Shown here in pieces: positions 28,136 to 35,845 of a stretch of 43,781 nt of DNA. The position numbers and the translations under genes were made by a program. Numbering within the stretch: position 1 is the first letter of the stretch; every line of letters begins with the position of its first letter. The stretch comes from Solemya velesiana gill symbiont (GTDB lineage Bacteria > Pseudomonadota > Gammaproteobacteria > Chromatiales > Chromatiaceae): the NCBI RefSeq assembly GCF_002020805.1, contig NZ_MPRJ01000012.1:1-43781 (forward strand), in the 5' to 3' direction. Under the pieces are notes generated by a model. It searched no databases and was not told the origin of the DNA. It was given only the letters and a program-made list of their open reading frames with translations.

Positions 28136-29076
28136 ACGTCATTCTCCTTGGCCTGCTCTTTGTTTTGTTCCGGCTCGGATGAGTTGGTCTCAAAGGGGCG
28201 TCCCTTGTATTCCACAAGGGCATCCAGCATGGTTCCCGCATCCTGGGGTCGCAGCAGGGGATCCACCTCCATTGCCCAATCGATGACCTCCAGCAAATGG
28301 GCGGGGTAGCGTCGTTTGAACATTTCGGTTGCGGGCTTCATTTGATCTTTTGCGTGTCGTTCAATGGCCGAGGGTGGTGGTTTGCCCTCGATACAGGCAC
28401 GCATGGTGGCACCCATGGCATAGACGTCGCTCCAGGGGCCGACATAGCCGGATGAGTAATACTGCTCTACCGGTGCGAATCCCGGGGTGACAACCTGGGC
28501 ACTCTGTCTGCTGCGGGTGGTTGGGAATTGGTGTACCGCGCCGAAATCCAGCAGCAAAGGGTCCCCGCCGGGACGCAGGTGTATGTTGCTTGGCTTGATG
28601 TCGAGATGGAGTTTTCCCTGGGAATGGATCAGGTTCAGGGCGTCCAGCACTGCCGGGAACACGGTCATGATGAACGTTGTGCTCAGGTATCCCTTGCGCT
28701 TTTTGATATAGGAGCCGAGATTTTTTCCGTGTTCGTAGTCCATCACCAGGTAGGAGGTGTTGTTGGCCAGGAAGAAAGTGCGCACATTCACGATGTTTGG
28801 ATGGCGAAGCGTGGCCAGGGCTTTTACCTCCTGGTAGAAGAGTTTGCGTCCGCTGTTGAATGATTCGCGCAGGCTATCTTCACGAATCTGTACCTGCATG
28901 TGTTCATCGCGCACGGCAAGCTTCTTTGGCAGGTGCTCCTTGATGACTACCTGGTCCTGTGTGTCTTCGTCCGCCGCAAGATAGATAAGGCTGAAACCGC
29001 CACTGCCGATCACCTTGATGATCGAGTAGCAGTCGATAACGGTTCCTGGAGGCAGGCTGTCTCTGGAATACTCCAT
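28132..29076 (-). CDS. Serine/threonine protein kinase (Hanks type)
   Basis: 314 residues. Glycine loop IGSGGFSLIYLA, catalytic Lys in VVIKEHLPK, HLDIKPSNIHL catalytic loop, LLLDFGAV metal loop and GFAPVEQYYS activation segment are all present. There is no membrane segment and no FHA, PASTA or other sensor domain, so it is a cytoplasmic stand-alone kinase. The C-terminal 25 residues are Glu/Gln-rich. Coupled to the PP2C gene; divergent from yicC. Substrates unknown. Confidence 0.93.
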   Translation of the reverse strand: MEYSRDSLPPGTVIDCYSIIKVIGSGGFSLIYLAADEDTQDQVVIKEHLPKKLAVRDEHMQVQIREDSLRESFNSGRKLFYQEVKALATLRHPNIVNVRTFFLANNTSYLVMDYEHGKNLGSYIKKRKGYLSTTFIMTVFPAVLDALNLIHSQGKLHLDIKPSNIHLRPGGDPLLLDFGAVHQFPTTRSRQSAQVVTPGFAPVEQYYSSGYVGPWSDVYAMGATMRACIEGKPPPSAIERHAKDQMKPATEMFKRRYPAHLLEVIDWAMEVDPLLRPQDAGTMLDALVEYKGRPFETNSSEPEQNKEQAKENDV

Positions 29077-29217
29077 ACCTTAGAAAATCGAAGACTCCGG
29101 GTGCAACGGTGTGATTTGCACATTATGATACACCAAAACAACAACGGGACCGGTTTGATACAGGGATTCGGCATCTGCAATCCGGTCTTTTTCCAGCAAC
29201 GAAGCAGGTAATACACA

Positions 29218-30084
29218 ATGACATGTAGCATGACCTCCTATGCGCGCAAGGGCGAGAGCAGTGATTTAGGTGAACTGACCTGGGAAATCAGGTCGGTAAA
29301 TCATCGTTATCTTGAGGTCTCCGTCCGCCTGCCCGAAGAGTTCAGGGTCCTGGAGCCGCTGGTGAGAGAGCGCATGGGCAAGCGCCTGAGCAGGGGCAAG
29401 GTGGACTGCGCCATGCGTTTCACGCCCTCAAAGGGCGGGGAAGCAGGTGTGGTGGTCAACGAGCGTCTGGCCCAGCAGATCATTGAGGCGGCGGGCCAGG
29501 TGGGGCGCCTGTTGCATGAAGCGGTTCCGCCCAGAACCATGGATGTCATGCGGTGGCCCGGTGTACTGGAGGTTGAGGAACGTGATTTCACCCCGGCCCA
29601 GAAGCACGCCACCGAGTTGCTCGATGCGGCCATCGATGACCTGGTGGCGGCGCGGAAGCGAGAGGGCGATCGCCTGGCGGAACTCATCGCTCAACGCTGC
29701 GAGGCGATGCGCGAGCAGGTTGTGAAGGTGCGTGAGTTGATGCCCAACGTGCTGACCAGTGTGCGCGAGCGCCTGCGAGCCAGGCTGGCCGAGGTGAGCG
29801 AGGAGTTGGACAGCGGCAGGTTGGAGCAGGAGATGGCCCTGCTTGCCCAGCGCCTGGACGTGGATGAGGAGATGGACCGGTTATGGACCCATCTCGATGA
29901 AGTTGATGCCGTGCTGAAGCGTGATGAACCGGTGGGTCGTCGGCTCGATTTCCTGATGCAGGAACTCAACCGTGAAGCCAACACCCTCGCTTCGAAGTCC
30001 AATGACGTGGAGACCACCCGGATCGCCGTGGAGCTCAAGGTGCTCATCGAGCAGATGCGCGAGCAGGTCCAGAATATTGAGTAG
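29218..30084 (+). CDS. yicC: YicC family endoribonuclease
   Basis: 288 residues. SMTSYARKGE at the N-terminus, EIRSVNHRYLEVSVRLPEEFR, and the C-terminal GRRLDFLMQELNREANTLASKS are hallmarks of YicC/YloC. A long helical, charged middle part is usual. The ATG at 29218 fits the family MxxSMT start. It precedes gmk by 53 bases, the common yicC-gmk-rpoZ-spoT order. Confidence 0.94.
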   Translation: MTCSMTSYARKGESSDLGELTWEIRSVNHRYLEVSVRLPEEFRVLEPLVRERMGKRLSRGKVDCAMRFTPSKGGEAGVVVNERLAQQIIEAAGQVGRLLHEAVPPRTMDVMRWPGVLEVEERDFTPAQKHATELLDAAIDDLVAARKREGDRLAELIAQRCEAMREQVVKVRELMPNVLTSVRERLRARLAEVSEELDSGRLEQEMALLAQRLDVDEEMDRLWTHLDEVDAVLKRDEPVGRRLDFLMQELNREANTLASKSNDVETTRIAVELKVLIEQMREQVQNIE

Positions 30085-30137
30085 TGGTTTTTCTGCATGT
30101 CGGTAACGGGCCGGCATGCTCGAAGAGAGAGCAAAGT

Positions 30138-30749
30138 ATGAGCGGTACACTGTTTATTGTCTCTGCACCCTCCGGGGCAGGCAAAACAAGCCTCCTGAAG
30201 GCACTGGTGGAGAGCGAGGGGGGGGTGCAGGTCTCCGTCTCCCATACCACCCGGCAGATGCGCCCCGGTGAGGTCGATGGGGTTGACTACCATTTCGTCG
30301 ATGTCGACAGTTTCTCCCAGATGATCGGTGAGGGTGCGTTCCTCGAGAACGCCCAGGTCTTCGACAACTTCTACGGCACGTCCGAGGCGGCTATCCGCGC
30401 ACAGCTGGAACAGGGGATGGATGTTATTCTGGAGATCGACTGGCAGGGGGCGCGGCAGGTGCGTGAGCGCATTCCCGGAGCAATTTCGATTTTCATTTTG
30501 CCGTCTACCCAGCAGGCCCTGCGCCAGCGCCTGGGCGGGCGCGGCCAGGACAGTGATGAGATCATCGAGCGGCGTATGCGCGATGCCAAGTCAGAGATGT
30601 CTCACTACGGCGAGTACGACTACCTGATCGTGAACGACCTGTTCAAGCAGGCCCTGGGTGAGTTGCGTGCAGTGGTCACCAGTCAGCGGTTTCGCCTCGG
30701 GGAGCAGTCGAAAAAACTGGAAAAACAGCTGAAAGCCCTTCTTTCGTAA
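30138..30749 (+). CDS. gmk: Guanylate kinase
   Basis: 203 residues. Converts GMP to GDP. P-loop SAPSGAGKTSL, GMP-binding HTTRQMRPGEVDGVDYHF, ENAQVFDNFYGT and EIDWQGARQVR are intact. The ATG at 30138 is chosen because the P-loop follows at residue 8 as in the family; the frame is open further upstream. Confidence 0.96.
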   Translation: MSGTLFIVSAPSGAGKTSLLKALVESEGGVQVSVSHTTRQMRPGEVDGVDYHFVDVDSFSQMIGEGAFLENAQVFDNFYGTSEAAIRAQLEQGMDVILEIDWQGARQVRERIPGAISIFILPSTQQALRQRLGGRGQDSDEIIERRMRDAKSEMSHYGEYDYLIVNDLFKQALGELRAVVTSQRFRLGEQSKKLEKQLKALLS

Positions 30750-30760
30750 GGAAAATAGAC

Positions 30761-30789
30761 TTGGCTTCCGTGGGGTGATTGGGTTATAT
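30761..30789 (+). promoter_or_regulatory. Probable sigma-70 promoter for rpoZ-spoT
   Basis: TTGGCT (30761-30766), a 17-base spacer and TTATAT (30784-30789) form a good promoter. A CCGGC-GAAGT-GCCGG hairpin follows at about 30799-30813, giving an ~80-base leader before rpoZ; it might be a weak gmk terminator or a leader structure. Confidence 0.55.
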
Positions 30790-30879
30790 TTGCACGTTCC
30801 GGCGAAGTGCCGGTATTTGTGTTTTCTTTGTTCTCCTCGTTGGATGTCGGCGAGGTCTTAAACTCCCGGAGTAAATGGA

Positions 30880-31161
30880 ATGGCGCGCGTTACTGTCGAA
30901 GACTGCCTTGATCACGTAGACAACCGTTTTGACCTGGTTCTGCTGGCTACCAAGCGGGCCCGTCAGCTGGTTAACGGCGTGGATCCGCTGCTGCCCTGGG
31001 AGAACGACAAGCCCACCGTCATGGCACTGCGCGAGATTGCTGATGGCCTGGTGGACGACAACACGGTTGCACCCAAGCAGGAGGAGGTCGAGATCGATCT
31101 CGAGGCCGAAGATATGCAGATGCAGGGAGCAACCATCGAAGCCCAGCCCCCCGTAGAATAA
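30880..31161 (+). CDS. rpoZ: RNA polymerase omega subunit
   Basis: 93 residues. [19 protein letters not shown] and [11 protein letters not shown] are the conserved omega sequence. Omega helps assemble beta-prime and forms a ppGpp-binding site. An acidic, Gln-rich tail follows the conserved part. It stands directly before spoT. Confidence 0.96.
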   Translation: MARVTVEDCLDHVDNRFDLVLLATKRARQLVNGVDPLLPWENDKPTVMALREIADGLVDDNTVAPKQEEVEIDLEAEDMQMQGATIEAQPPVE

Positions 31162-31245
31162 GGGATGGCCGGCAAGGTTTTCCGACCCTGCTACCCGCTG
31201 GCTGTGTCACAAACTGACGCGGTCAGCGCCTACTGAGAGGTGGTC

Positions 31246-33423
31246 ATGGCAAATGGTTCGGCCCACCTCAACAAACAAGACTCAGGCAAACCCCGCTTTC
31301 TGATAAGCGATCTCTGCGCTTATCTCGAATCCTATCTCAAGCCCGATCAGATCCAGGAGGTCTACCGGGCCTACCTGGTCAGTGCTGAAGCCCACGAGGG
31401 GCAGAAGCGCATGACAGGCGAACCCTACGTCTATCATCCCCTGGCGGTGGCACGCATCCTCGCCGACATGCAGATGGACTACAAGTGCCTGATGGCGGCC
31501 ATTCTGCATGACGTGATCGAAGACACCTCCATCAACAAGGAGCGCCTTGCCGAGGAGTTCGACGAGGAGATCGCCGAGCTGGTGGACGGGGTCAGCAAGC
31601 TGACCCAGATCGATTTCCGCACCAAGGCTGAAGCACAGGCCGCCAACGTGCGCAAGATGCTGCTGGCCATGACCAAGGATATACGCATTATCCTGATCAA
31701 GCTGGCCGACCGGCTGCACAATATGCGCACCCTGGGTGTGATGCGCCCGGAGAAGTCCCGCCGCATAGCCCTTGAAACCCTGGAAATTTACGCTCCCATC
31801 GCTAACCGGCTGGGCATTCACAGTATCAAGACTGAGCTCGAGGAACTGGGTTTTATTGCCCATTGGCCCATGCGTTATGGCATCCTCAAGGCCGCAGTGA
31901 AGAAGGCCCGGGGCAACCGCAAGGAGGTCCTGGGTAACATCGAGACCGCTATTCTCCAGCGCCTGGAACAGGAGGGGCTCGGTGGTAGAGTCGAGGGGCG
32001 CGAGAAGCATCTCTATAGCATCTACAAGAAGATGCGGGACAAGAACCTCACCTTCTCGGAAGTGGTGGATGTCTACGCCTTCCGGATCATCGTCGACCGC
32101 CTGGATACCTGCTACCGGGTGCTGGGGGCGGTACACAATCTTTACAAGCCGGTGCCGGGACGGTTCAAGGACTACATCGCCATACCCAAGGCCAACGGTT
32201 ACCAGTCTCTGCACACGGTGCTGTTTGGCCCCCATGGCATTCCCGTCGAGATCCAGATCCGTACAGAAGAGATGCACCGCATGGCGGAATCCGGTATCGC
32301 GGCCCATTGGCAGTACAAGGCAGGCGGCGATCAGAGCAGCCTGGCCCAGGCCGGGGCGTCGGATTGGCTGAAGAACTTGTTGGAACTGCAGAAGGGGGCA
32401 GGCGACTCCATGGAGTTCCTGGAGCACGTCAAGGTCGACCTGTTTCCCGACGAGGTGTACGTGTTTACACCGCGAGGTCAGATCATGGTGTTGGCCAAGG
32501 GGGCGACCGTTATCGACTTCGCCTACGCGGTACATACCGACGTAGGCAACCAGTGTGTCGCTGCGCGGGTGGACCGCCGCATGGTGCCGCTACGTACACG
32601 GCTGTTCAACGGCGCCACGGTGGAGGTGATTACCTCGCCGGGTGCGACGCCCAATGCGGCCTGGCTGAACTTCGTGGTGACCAGTAAGGCCCGGGCCAAT
32701 ATCCGCAGTTATCTCAAAAACCTCAAGCACCAGGAGGCTGCAGAGCTCGGTGGGCGCCTGCTCGAGAAACAGCTCACCCTGCTTGATAAAAACCTCAACC
32801 AGGTCGATCCAGCTCGTCTGCAGGCGCTTTTGGACGAATTCAAACTGAAGACTCTCGACGAGTTGCTCGAGGAGATCGGGCTCGGCAATCGCATGCCCCT
32901 GCTGGTAGCACGGCGTCTCACCGATGCAGAGCCGGAAGAGGTAAAGGAGAGCGAGACGAGCAGCAAGTCTTTGAGCTCGATTCCACTGGCGATCAAGGGC
33001 ACAGAGGGCATGGTGGTCAAATTTGCCAACTGCTGCCGACCCATTCCCGGGGATGAGATCGTTTCCACCTTCAGTCCTGGCAAGGGTGTTGTGGTGCATA
33101 TGCAGGGCTGTCGCAACATGGGTGATTTCCGTAAGACCGGCGATACCTGGCTGGACGTTGAGTGGGCGGATGATCCGTCCGGTGACTACTCCACCGAAGT
33201 GAAGGTCGAGGTAGGCAACAAGCGCGGTGTGCTGGCTACCGTGGCGGCAGCCATCTCAGAGATGGGTTCAAACATCGAACATGTGAGCATGGAGGAGCGC
33301 GACGGTTTGACCTCCACCCTGATATTCATCATGACGGTTCGGGACAGAAAACACCTTGCCAACATCATGCGCCGCCTGCGTTCCCTCCCTGCGGTGCTGA
33401 AGATAGTCCGTAAAACAGGCTAG
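31246..33423 (+). CDS. spoT: Bifunctional (p)ppGpp synthetase/hydrolase SpoT
   Basis: 725 residues from ATG 31246; GAGAGG just upstream supports it over the in-frame GTG at 31240. HD hydrolase domain with LHDVIEDTS. Synthetase domain with LYSIYKKM, RFKDYIAIPKANGYQSLHT and EIQIRTEEMHR; the RxKD form belongs to bifunctional enzymes. TGS domain near FPDEVYVFTPRG. C-terminal zinc-finger region (CCRPIPGD) and ACT domain (VEVGNKRGVLATVAAAI). All parts intact. Confidence 0.95.
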   Translation: MANGSAHLNKQDSGKPRFLISDLCAYLESYLKPDQIQEVYRAYLVSAEAHEGQKRMTGEPYVYHPLAVARILADMQMDYKCLMAAILHDVIEDTSINKERLAEEFDEEIAELVDGVSKLTQIDFRTKAEAQAANVRKMLLAMTKDIRIILIKLADRLHNMRTLGVMRPEKSRRIALETLEIYAPIANRLGIHSIKTELEELGFIAHWPMRYGILKAAVKKARGNRKEVLGNIETAILQRLEQEGLGGRVEGREKHLYSIYKKMRDKNLTFSEVVDVYAFRIIVDRLDTCYRVLGAVHNLYKPVPGRFKDYIAIPKANGYQSLHTVLFGPHGIPVEIQIRTEEMHRMAESGIAAHWQYKAGGDQSSLAQAGASDWLKNLLELQKGAGDSMEFLEHVKVDLFPDEVYVFTPRGQIMVLAKGATVIDFAYAVHTDVGNQCVAARVDRRMVPLRTRLFNGATVEVITSPGATPNAAWLNFVVTSKARANIRSYLKNLKHQEAAELGGRLLEKQLTLLDKNLNQVDPARLQALLDEFKLKTLDELLEEIGLGNRMPLLVARRLTDAEPEEVKESETSSKSLSSIPLAIKGTEGMVVKFANCCRPIPGDEIVSTFSPGKGVVVHMQGCRNMGDFRKTGDTWLDVEWADDPSGDYSTEVKVEVGNKRGVLATVAAAISEMGSNIEHVSMEERDGLTSTLIFIMTVRDRKHLANIMRRLRSLPAVLKIVRKTG

Positions 33424-33459
33424 GGCAACAGGCCCTAATATTTGTCAGGAGCAACAATA

Positions 33460-33843
33460 ATGGCCCGTGAAATAATCCGCACAGACAAGGCCCCCCAGGC
33501 TATAGGAACTTACTCCCAGGCGGTAAAGGTCGGCAGCACTGTCTACATGTCAGGCCAGATCCCCCTGGTACCGGAGACCATGGAGATGGTGGAAGGTGAC
33601 ATCGAGAGTCAGATCCGCAGGGTATTCGACAACCTGCAGGCAGTTGCCCGCGCTGCCGGTGGCGACCTCAAGGATGTCGCCAAGCTCAATATCTTTCTGA
33701 CCGATCTTTCTAACTTCGCTACCGTCAACCAGGTGATGGCCGAGTATTTTCAGGAGCCCTATCCGGCGCGTGCCGCTATCGGTGTCGCCTCGCTGCCCAA
33801 GGATGCCCAGGTGGAGATGGATGCTGTCATGAAGCTCGAGTAG
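33460..33843 (+). CDS. ridA: RidA family enamine/imine deaminase
   Basis: 127 residues from ATG 33460, with AGGAG at 33447-33451. It hydrolyses reactive 2-aminoacrylate-type enamines. [38 protein letters not shown] and the carboxylate-binding [22 protein letters not shown] are present, including the key Arg. It follows spoT by 36 bases. Confidence 0.95.
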   Translation: MAREIIRTDKAPQAIGTYSQAVKVGSTVYMSGQIPLVPETMEMVEGDIESQIRRVFDNLQAVARAAGGDLKDVAKLNIFLTDLSNFATVNQVMAEYFQEPYPARAAIGVASLPKDAQVEMDAVMKLE

Positions 33844-33846
33844 CGG

Positions 33847-34258
33847 TTACTCTCCCTGCACGGTCACCGTAATCTTGCGGTGATGAGCATGGGTGCGGTG
33901 CTCCCACAGGTAGATTCCCTGCCAGGTGCCCAGGGCACCCCGCCCACCGGTCACCGGGATGGATGGTCAGGTCCATCTTGGTCAGGATCGAACGGATATG
34001 GGTCGGCATGTCGTCAGGGCCCTCCATGCTGTGTTGGTACATGGGGTCGCCGTCAGGCACCAGCCTGGCCATGAAGGTTTCCAGGTCGTGCCGCACCGAA
34101 GGGTCGGCATTTTTGCACAGGGTCAGTGACGCGCTGGTATGGTGAATGAATATATGGCACAGGCCGGAGCTGTTGATGGCCTGCTGGACTTCCCGGGTAA
34201 TCTCCGAGGTTCCCCGTCCACGGGTCTGGAATGAAAGTGTTGTCTGATGGCTTTTCAT
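33847..34258 (-). pseudogene. yjbQ: YjbQ family protein (UPF0047), frameshifted by a 4-bp duplication
   Basis: The first ~98 residues (MKSHQTTLSFQTRGRG..., IFIHHTSASLTLCKNAD, MEGPDDMPTHIRSIL) are normal. At 33957-33966 the sequence GGATGGATGG carries an extra 4 bases. After removing them the other frame reads [36 protein letters not shown] and stops at 33847, the normal family ending. So the true gene ends at 33847 and is out of frame at present. The family has secondary thiamine-phosphate synthase activity. Convergent with ridA with a 3-base gap. Confidence 0.88.
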
Positions 34259-34268
34259 TACACGGGTC

Positions 34269-34583
34269 TCAGGTCGACACTTCGCCGATCTTTTCGCGTA
34301 CAGAGTCCAGTTTGCCCTTGAGCCGGTTCTCCTTGCCTTTCCTGATATCCAGTTTTAGGGAGGAGTAGACCCTGTCGCAACCTGCCTCATCAAGCACGGC
34401 GTATGCCTTCTGCACAATGGCCATCGCCTCTTCCAGTGTCTCACTCTCGATAATGGTTCCCATAGGTGTGAGTTGGTAGCTCGCACCGCTGTCACGAATC
34501 ATTTTGATCACCTGGCTGACATAGGCGCTGACGCTTTCACCCTTGTCGGTTGGGAACATGGAAAACTCGAGAAGCACGGACAT
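34269..34583 (-). CDS. MTH1187/UPF0045 family thiamine-binding-type protein
   Basis: 104 residues from ATG 34583, with GAGG eight to ten bases upstream; a TTG at 34598 is also in frame. MSVLLEFSMFPTDKGESVSAYV, YQLTPMGTIIES and VYSSLKLDIRKGK match the UPF0045 ferredoxin-like fold, which binds thiamine in some members. It sits directly upstream of yjbQ, also linked to thiamine phosphate, which may be meaningful. Confidence 0.88.
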   Translation of the reverse strand: MSVLLEFSMFPTDKGESVSAYVSQVIKMIRDSGASYQLTPMGTIIESETLEEAMAIVQKAYAVLDEAGCDRVYSSLKLDIRKGKENRLKGKLDSVREKIGEVST

Positions 34584-34667
34584 TGGGATTATCCTCAAAA
34601 TGAAAGCTGCATGATAAGAGCAGAAAAGCGTGTATTCAAATGAACGGTGGCTGGAAGCTTACCGGGG

Positions 34668-34943
34668 TCATGAAACCTTGATTCTCACCACGTTCATCAC
34701 TTCGAACGGCATGCCGGCCACTGTTTCTGTTGCGGGATAATAGGTCAGATTTACACGCTGACCGGTCGTATTTTTATACATTTTGTTTCGCTTGTACTTG
34801 AAGGGTACGTCGCAGCCTTCGATCATGATGGCGTTGACGATTCAGTCTCCAGCCTCCCGTTGCACGTGGGAAGTCACTTTGCACATCTCTGAATGAACGA
34901 GGTTTGGATGCTTCTTGACTAGTTTCCCGGGATCAGATGTCAT
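34668..34943 (-). pseudogene. Small conserved-looking protein gene with an in-frame TGA
   Basis: From ATG 34943 the frame reads MTSDPGKLVKKHPNLVHSEM..., then TGA at 34844-34842, then IVNAIMIEGCDVPFKYKR, TTGQRVNLTYYPATETV and AGMPFEVMNVVRIKVS to a TGA at 34668. Both halves have protein-like composition and no other stop, so a single ~90-residue gene is split by one stop codon at codon 34. The function is unknown to me. A nonsense mutation is most likely; many genes here end in TGA, so general reassignment is excluded. Confidence 0.6.
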
Positions 34944-34955
34944 TTCGATTGCTGC

Positions 34956-35552
34956 TCATGTTTCAAGGTTGGCGCCGGCTGCTTCCATTTCGGTCAGCAG
35001 TTTCTTCAATTTAACCTCTGGATTCAACTCCGGATCCGTTATGTGTGACAGGTAGGCTGCCGCGGAGGCATCTATCTCTTCCCCTGTCGCCTGTACCGCA
35101 CCATGGAAGATAAAAGCCGGGAGATAGACCATGCCGATAAGGTTGGCGGTCTGCTGAAGGGGTTTTAGGAGTTCGCTCATGGCGTAGTTGTTGTAGCCCC
35201 CGGCCTGGTAGGCATCCGCTGGCCCGCCGGCAGAGATGGCGGAGATCCACTCCTTTCCTTTCAGGGCAGTGCCACCGGGCCCGTAGGCCCAGGCGTAGGT
35301 AAGAACATCGTCGAGCCACTTTTTCATCAGCGGGGGAGTCGAGTACCAGAAGAAAGGATGCTGGAATACGATGCGGTCATGCTCCAGCAGGAGTTTCTGC
35401 TCTCTTTCGATATCGATGTTCCAGTCTCCGTAGTGGCTGTACTGCCTGTTGACCGTGATATCGCCGTGCTTGTCCAGCTCACTGATCCATCGGCTATTGA
35501 CCCTGGATTGATCCTCCAGGTGGGGGTGGAAAGCATTCACCAGGATTTTCAT
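34956..35552 (-). CDS. NAD(P)H-dependent flavodoxin-fold oxidoreductase (KefF/MdaB/YwrO-like)
   Basis: 198 residues from ATG 35552, preceded by GGGAGG; the frame continues upstream without support. MKILVNAFHPHLEDQSRVN, the FMN-loop sequence IVFQHPFFWYSTPPLMKKWLDDVLTYAWAYGPGG (short excerpts of it are family-typical) and SAGGPADAYQAGGYN show a quinone reductase-type flavoprotein. The Kef regulator role cannot be inferred as no kef gene is near. Confidence 0.88.
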   Translation of the reverse strand: MKILVNAFHPHLEDQSRVNSRWISELDKHGDITVNRQYSHYGDWNIDIEREQKLLLEHDRIVFQHPFFWYSTPPLMKKWLDDVLTYAWAYGPGGTALKGKEWISAISAGGPADAYQAGGYNNYAMSELLKPLQQTANLIGMVYLPAFIFHGAVQATGEEIDASAAAYLSHITDPELNPEVKLKKLLTEMEAAGANLET

Positions 35553-35601
35553 GATATTGAACCTCCCGTTATGTAAAGCTGATGGCGAGACAAATGCTTT
35601 T

Positions 35602-35826
35602 TTACTTTCCTTGCAGGGTCTCTTTGGCTTCTTCGGCTTCCTTGAGGCCATGCATGAGTTCAGGTATCGCTTTCAATATTTGTATGATGCCGAAAATCGC
35701 AATGCCATGATGTGCGCCGATGGATGGCTCTCCAAGGGTCTCTATAATCTCGTTGCCTGCGGTTGCAAGCAGGATCAGGCCGCTAAGAATATTGAGGAAT
35801 GGGCTTTGGGTGATTCGCTTTAGCAT
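35602..35826 (-). CDS. Small membrane protein, two hydrophobic segments
   Basis: 74 residues from ATG 35826 (AGAAAGG seven bases upstream; ATG 35832 also possible). The segments FLNILSGLILLATAGNEII and HHGIAIFGIIQILKAIPELM are separated by a short polar loop, and the tail is Glu/Lys-rich (KEAEEAKETLQGK). I do not recognise a named family. It sits 20 bases after the interrupted methyltransferase on the same strand. Confidence 0.65.
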   Translation of the reverse strand: MLKRITQSPFLNILSGLILLATAGNEIIETLGEPSIGAHHGIAIFGIIQILKAIPELMHGLKEAEEAKETLQGK

Positions 35827-35845
35827 AGTCATCCTTTCTCGATCC

